Made by a program: the position numbers and the translations under genes
The notes under the pieces: generated by a model
Told to the model about the DNA's origin: nothing
Databases searched by the model: none
The model's input: the letters and a program-made list of their open reading frames with translations, nothing else
DNA from: JBAZDC01 sp041654595
Lineage (GTDB): Bacteria; Pseudomonadota; Gammaproteobacteria; Burkholderiales; Burkholderiaceae_B
NCBI GenBank assembly: GCA_964551305.1
Contig: CAZKBT010000009.1
Location: forward strand, 1-61,199
DNA length: 61,199 nt
Direction of reading: 5' to 3'
Shown: positions 58,530 to 61,199 of the stretch, piece after piece
Position numbering within the stretch: the stretch's first letter is position 1
Layout of the letters: each line of letters opens with the position of its first letter

Positions 58530-60122
58530 ATGCACCAGCGCATCCTCATCCTGGACTACGGTTCGCAAGTCACCCAGCTCATCGCCCGCCGCGTACGCGA
58601 AGCGGGCGTTTTTTGTGAAATCCACCCCGGCGACGTCGACGACGCCTTCATCCGGGAGCAGTGCTCGCTGGGCCTGAAGGGCATCATCCTGTCGGGCAGC
58701 CACGCATCGGCCTACCATGAGGAATCGCTCAAGGTGCCCGCGGGCGTGTTCAGCGCGGGCGTGCCGGTATTGGGCATCTGCTACGGCATGCAATCCATGG
58801 CCATGCAGCTGGGCGGCAAGGTCGAGTTTTCCGACCATCGCGAGTTCGGCTACGCGGAAGTCCGCGCGCGCGGGCATACCCGCTTGCTGGACGGCCTGCA
58901 AGACTTCATCAATACCGAAGGGCATGGCATCCTGAAGGTCTGGATGAGCCACGGCGACAAAGTCACGCAATTGCCTCCGGGTTTCGTTTTGATGGCATCC
59001 ACGCCGTCGTGTCCCATCGCCGGCATGGCCGACGAGGCGCGCGGCTTCTATGGCGTGCAATTCCATCCCGAAGTCACGCATACGCAGCAAGGACAGGCCA
59101 TCCTGGCCCGCTTCGTGCACGACATCTGCGGTTGCGGCGGCGACTGGAACATGCCCGACTACATCGACGAGGCCGTCGCCCGCATCCGCGAGCAGGTGGG
59201 CGACGAAGAAGTGCTGCTGGCGCTGTCCGGCGGCGTCGATTCATCCGTTGCCGCCGCCTTGATCCATCGCGCGATCGGCGATCGCCTGACCTGCGTGTTT
59301 GTCGATCACGGCCTGCTGCGCCTGAACGAGGCCGAGCAGGTCATGCAGACCTTCGGCGAAAACCTGGGCGTGCGCGTCATCCACATCGACGCCACCGAGC
59401 AGTTCATGGGACATCTGGCCGGTGTCACGGACCCGGAAGCCAAGCGCAAGATCATAGGCCGTGAATTCGTCGAAGTCTTCCAGGAACAAGCGGCGAAGCT
59501 GAAGAATGCGCGCTGGCTGGCCCAAGGCACGATCTATCCGGACGTCATCGAATCCGCGGCCTCCAAGACCGGCAAGGCGGTGGCCATCAAGTCGCACCAT
59601 AACGTGGGCGGCCTGCCCGAAACCTTGAACCTGAAATTGCTGGAGCCTTTGCGCGAGCTTTTCAAGGACGAAGTCCGCAAGCTGGGCGTGGCGTTGGGCC
59701 TGCCGCCGCCCATGGTCTATCGCCATCCGTTTCCCGGCCCGGGTTTGGGCGTGCGGATCCTGGGCGAAGTCCGCAAAGACTTTGCGGATCTGCTCAGGCG
59801 CGCCGACGCGATCTTCATCGAAGAGCTGCGCAAGACGGTCGATCCGATCAGCGGAAAGAATTGGTATGACTTGACATCCCAAGCCTTTGCGGTGTTCCTG
59901 CCCGTCAAATCGGTAGGCGTGATGGGTGATGGCCGCACCTATGACTACGTGGTCGCGCTGCGCGCGGTGCAGACCTCGGATTTCATGACGGCGGACTGGG
60001 CGGAGCTGCCTTATTCGCTGTTGAAGAAGGTGTCGGGCCGGATCATCAACGAAGTCCGCGGGATCAATCGGGTGACGTACGATGTGAGCAGCAAGCCGCC
60101 TGCGACGATCGAGTGGGAGTGA
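58530..60122 (+). CDS. guaA: GMP synthase (glutamine-hydrolysing)
   Basis: The protein has 530 residues. The N-terminal glutaminase domain has GICYGMQ (Cys84) and a His/Glu pair in FHPEV. The ATP-pyrophosphatase domain has the PP-loop SGGVDSS, and the dimerisation domain ends in PPATIEWE. It converts XMP to GMP with glutamine and ATP. The conserved 3' end (TIEWE and stop) is a known integration site for tyrosine-recombinase islands, and one appears to start just after it. Confidence 0.97.
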   Translation: MHQRILILDYGSQVTQLIARRVREAGVFCEIHPGDVDDAFIREQCSLGLKGIILSGSHASAYHEESLKVPAGVFSAGVPVLGICYGMQSMAMQLGGKVEFSDHREFGYAEVRARGHTRLLDGLQDFINTEGHGILKVWMSHGDKVTQLPPGFVLMASTPSCPIAGMADEARGFYGVQFHPEVTHTQQGQAILARFVHDICGCGGDWNMPDYIDEAVARIREQVGDEEVLLALSGGVDSSVAAALIHRAIGDRLTCVFVDHGLLRLNEAEQVMQTFGENLGVRVIHIDATEQFMGHLAGVTDPEAKRKIIGREFVEVFQEQAAKLKNARWLAQGTIYPDVIESAASKTGKAVAIKSHHNVGGLPETLNLKLLEPLRELFKDEVRKLGVALGLPPPMVYRHPFPGPGLGVRILGEVRKDFADLLRRADAIFIEELRKTVDPISGKNWYDLTSQAFAVFLPVKSVGVMGDGRTYDYVVALRAVQTSDFMTADWAELPYSLLKKVSGRIINEVRGINRVTYDVSSKPPATIEWE

Positions 60123-60126
60123 TCTC
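60100..60126 (+). other. Probable att site at the guaA 3' end
   Basis: The last codons of guaA (ACGATCGAGTGGGAGTGA region) precede an integrase gene and a drop in GC. The other attachment copy would be outside this window, so the core cannot be defined here. Confidence 0.4.
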
Positions 60127-60169
60127 GCGTCCGGCACAGACTGGCACCAAGAAGCATTAAAACACCCCT

Positions 60170-60195
60170 AAGCCCGCGTAATTGCGGGCTTTTTT
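60170..60195 (+). terminator. Intrinsic terminator after guaA
   Basis: AGCCCGC pairs with GCGGGCT around GTAATT, followed by T6. It lies 48 bases after the guaA stop. Confidence 0.88.
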
Positions 60196-60299
60196 CGTTC
60201 TTGGCGTAGCACTGTCTGGCAAATTTTCGCATCGCCAAGCACACGGTTTCTATGGCATGGTAGATGGTACGATTTGAACCTGATGCCATGTTCGGCACT

Positions 60300-60338
60300 C
60301 GATACCATGCCGCCTCTGATGGGGTGTTCATGGTATCG
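60300..60338. repeat. Inverted repeat CGATACCATG / CATGGTATCG
   Basis: The two 10-base arms at 60300-60309 and 60329-60338 are perfect reverse complements. Related CATGGTA copies lie at 60256 and 60398. They may be integrase arm sites or operators. Confidence 0.6.
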
Positions 60339-60430
60339 AATTTAGGTAACGCATTGTCCTTAAAGAAGTTTTTTGAGGATTTGTGGGGCTTTTTGAGCAT
60401 GGTATTTTTGAGAGGAAACCCAACCCGACC

Positions 60431-61199
60431 ATGCTGACTGATACCAAGCTGCGCAACCTCAAGCCAAAGGACAAGCTCTACAAAGTGAATGACCGTGACG
60501 GCCTCTACGTGGCCATCACGCCAGCGGGTTCGATTTCATTCCGCTACAACTACTCGATCCACGGCAGGCAGGAGACAATCACCTTCGGCCGCTACGGTGT
60601 CGGAGGGATCACGCTAGCGGAAGCCCGCGAACGGCTGGGCGAAGCCAAGAAGATGATCGCCGCAGGGAAATCTCCAGCCAAGGAGAAAGCGCGGGACAAA
60701 GCCCGCGTCAAGGATGCTGAGACATTCGGCGCGTGGGCCGAGAAGTGGTTGCGCGGCTATCAAATGGCAGATTCCACCCGCGACATGCGCCGTGGAACAT
60801 ACGAGCGAGAGCTAAAGCCGAAATTCAGCAACAGGAAACTGATAGAAATTACCCACGAGGACTTGCGGGCGCTGACTGATGCCATCGTGGAACAAGGCAG
60901 GCCATCAACGGCCGTGCTTTGCCGCGAAATTATGATGCAGGTCTTCCGCTGGGCTATCGAACGCGGACAGAAGGTTGAGAACCCGGCCGATTTGGTGCGC
61001 CCGTCAACTATCGCCAAGTTTGAGCCGCGAGATCGAGCACTGACGCCCGAGGAAATTGGCTTGATGTACCAGTACATGGAGCGTATCGGCACCACACCTT
61101 CAATTCGAGCGGCTGCCAAGCTGCTGTTGCTAACGATGGTTCGCAAAAGCGAACTGACCAACGCAACGTGGAACGAAATCAATTTCACCGACGCGCTCT
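60431..61199 (+). CDS. P4-type tyrosine integrase (3' truncated by window)
   Basis: 256 residues are visible from ATG 60431; the gene runs off the window. The N-terminal DUF4102 arm-binding domain reads MLTDTKLRNLKPKDKLYKVNDRDGLY and ITFGRYGVGGITLAEAR. A SAM-like core-binding domain follows (~98-185). The first catalytic arginine is Arg238 in LTMVRKSEL; the remaining His-x-x-Arg and Tyr are beyond the window. P4-type integrases insert islands at tRNA or guaA 3' ends. Base composition is AT-richer than the neighbouring core genes, suggesting transfer. Confidence 0.93.
   Translation, partial: MLTDTKLRNLKPKDKLYKVNDRDGLYVAITPAGSISFRYNYSIHGRQETITFGRYGVGGITLAEARERLGEAKKMIAAGKSPAKEKARDKARVKDAETFGAWAEKWLRGYQMADSTRDMRRGTYERELKPKFSNRKLIEITHEDLRALTDAIVEQGRPSTAVLCREIMMQVFRWAIERGQKVENPADLVRPSTIAKFEPRDRALTPEEIGLMYQYMERIGTTPSIRAAAKLLLLTMVRKSELTNATWNEINFTDAL

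Larger units (their letters stand above)
60123..60430. other. Island left edge between guaA and integrase
   Basis: This 308-base gap is AT-richer than the core genome. It holds a terminator (60171), several copies of CATGGTA and ATACCATG, and no supported gene. The antisense open frame here is not convincing. Confidence 0.6.
60123..61199. mobile_element. Left end of a genomic island (incomplete)
   Basis: The composition shift, the integrase directly behind guaA and the repeat-rich gap indicate the edge of an integrated element whose cargo lies outside the window. Confidence 0.7.

Noticed and set aside
60011..60400. 129-residue minus-strand open frame across the guaA end and the gap
   Set aside because: Half is antisense to guaA and the rest covers the terminator and repeats; no family likeness.

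Overview
The window is a GC-rich, densely packed bacterial chromosome segment. Its gene content and order (dapC-dapD-dapE-prmB, tig-clpP-clpX-lon, iscRSUA-hscBA-fdx-iscX, lolCD, guaB-guaA), the CTGT-N8-ACAG LexA operator and the protein sequences point to a betaproteobacterium, most likely Alcaligenaceae (Bordetella/Achromobacter/Pusillimonas-like). This is inferred from recognised families, not from a database search. Nearly all of it is conserved core genome; only the last ~1 kb is mobile DNA.

Layout. 1-3.3 kb: 3' part of a fatty acid desaturase, coupled to a UvrD-type helicase. 3.3-9.35 kb (minus): dapC, dapD, dapE (succinylase route to meso-diaminopimelate and lysine), prmB and a YheS-type ABC-F ATPase, in one tight operon with overlapping starts and stops. 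A tRNA-Leu(UAG) lies just upstream. 9.8-15.8 kb (plus): trigger factor, ClpP, ClpX and Lon. 15.8-21.3 kb: lexA with its SOS box, an MFS transporter, an aromatic aminotransferase and uvrB. 21.6-28.7 kb (plus): a low-molecular-weight phosphatase homologue whose nucleophile Cys reads as Ser, then the complete ISC iron-sulfur cluster operon with its IscR operator, ending in a translationally coupled protein with two methylglyoxal-synthase-like domains. 28.8-32.2 kb (minus): lysS, an SDR and prfB, which keeps the classic programmed +1 frameshift. 32.4-39.4 kb: a YhaO/YhaN-type nuclease-ATPase pair, a serine acetyltransferase, a DUF2007-like small protein and an EamA transporter. 39.5-42.1 kb (minus): recJ and an RpfE-like gene. 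The order lysS-prfB-...-recJ-rpfE resembles the flank of the Xanthomonas rpf locus, with the 32-39 kb block inserted. 42.2-50.2 kb (plus): lolC, lolD, tatD-like, comEC, an alpha/beta hydrolase, a PHP phosphoesterase and greB. 50.3-60.1 kb (plus): purL, an MscS-family channel, guaB and guaA.

Downstream of guaA the composition becomes AT-richer. A P4-type tyrosine integrase begins at 60431 and runs off the window. This fits a genomic island integrated at the 3' end of guaA, with only its left edge visible.

No wholly new multi-gene system is evident. The best second-look items are the Cys-to-Ser phosphatase, the tandem methylglyoxal-synthase protein at the end of the isc operon, the YhaO/YhaN-like pair, the guaA-proximal island with its ATACCATG repeats, and an intrinsic terminator that appears to lie inside the lon leader.
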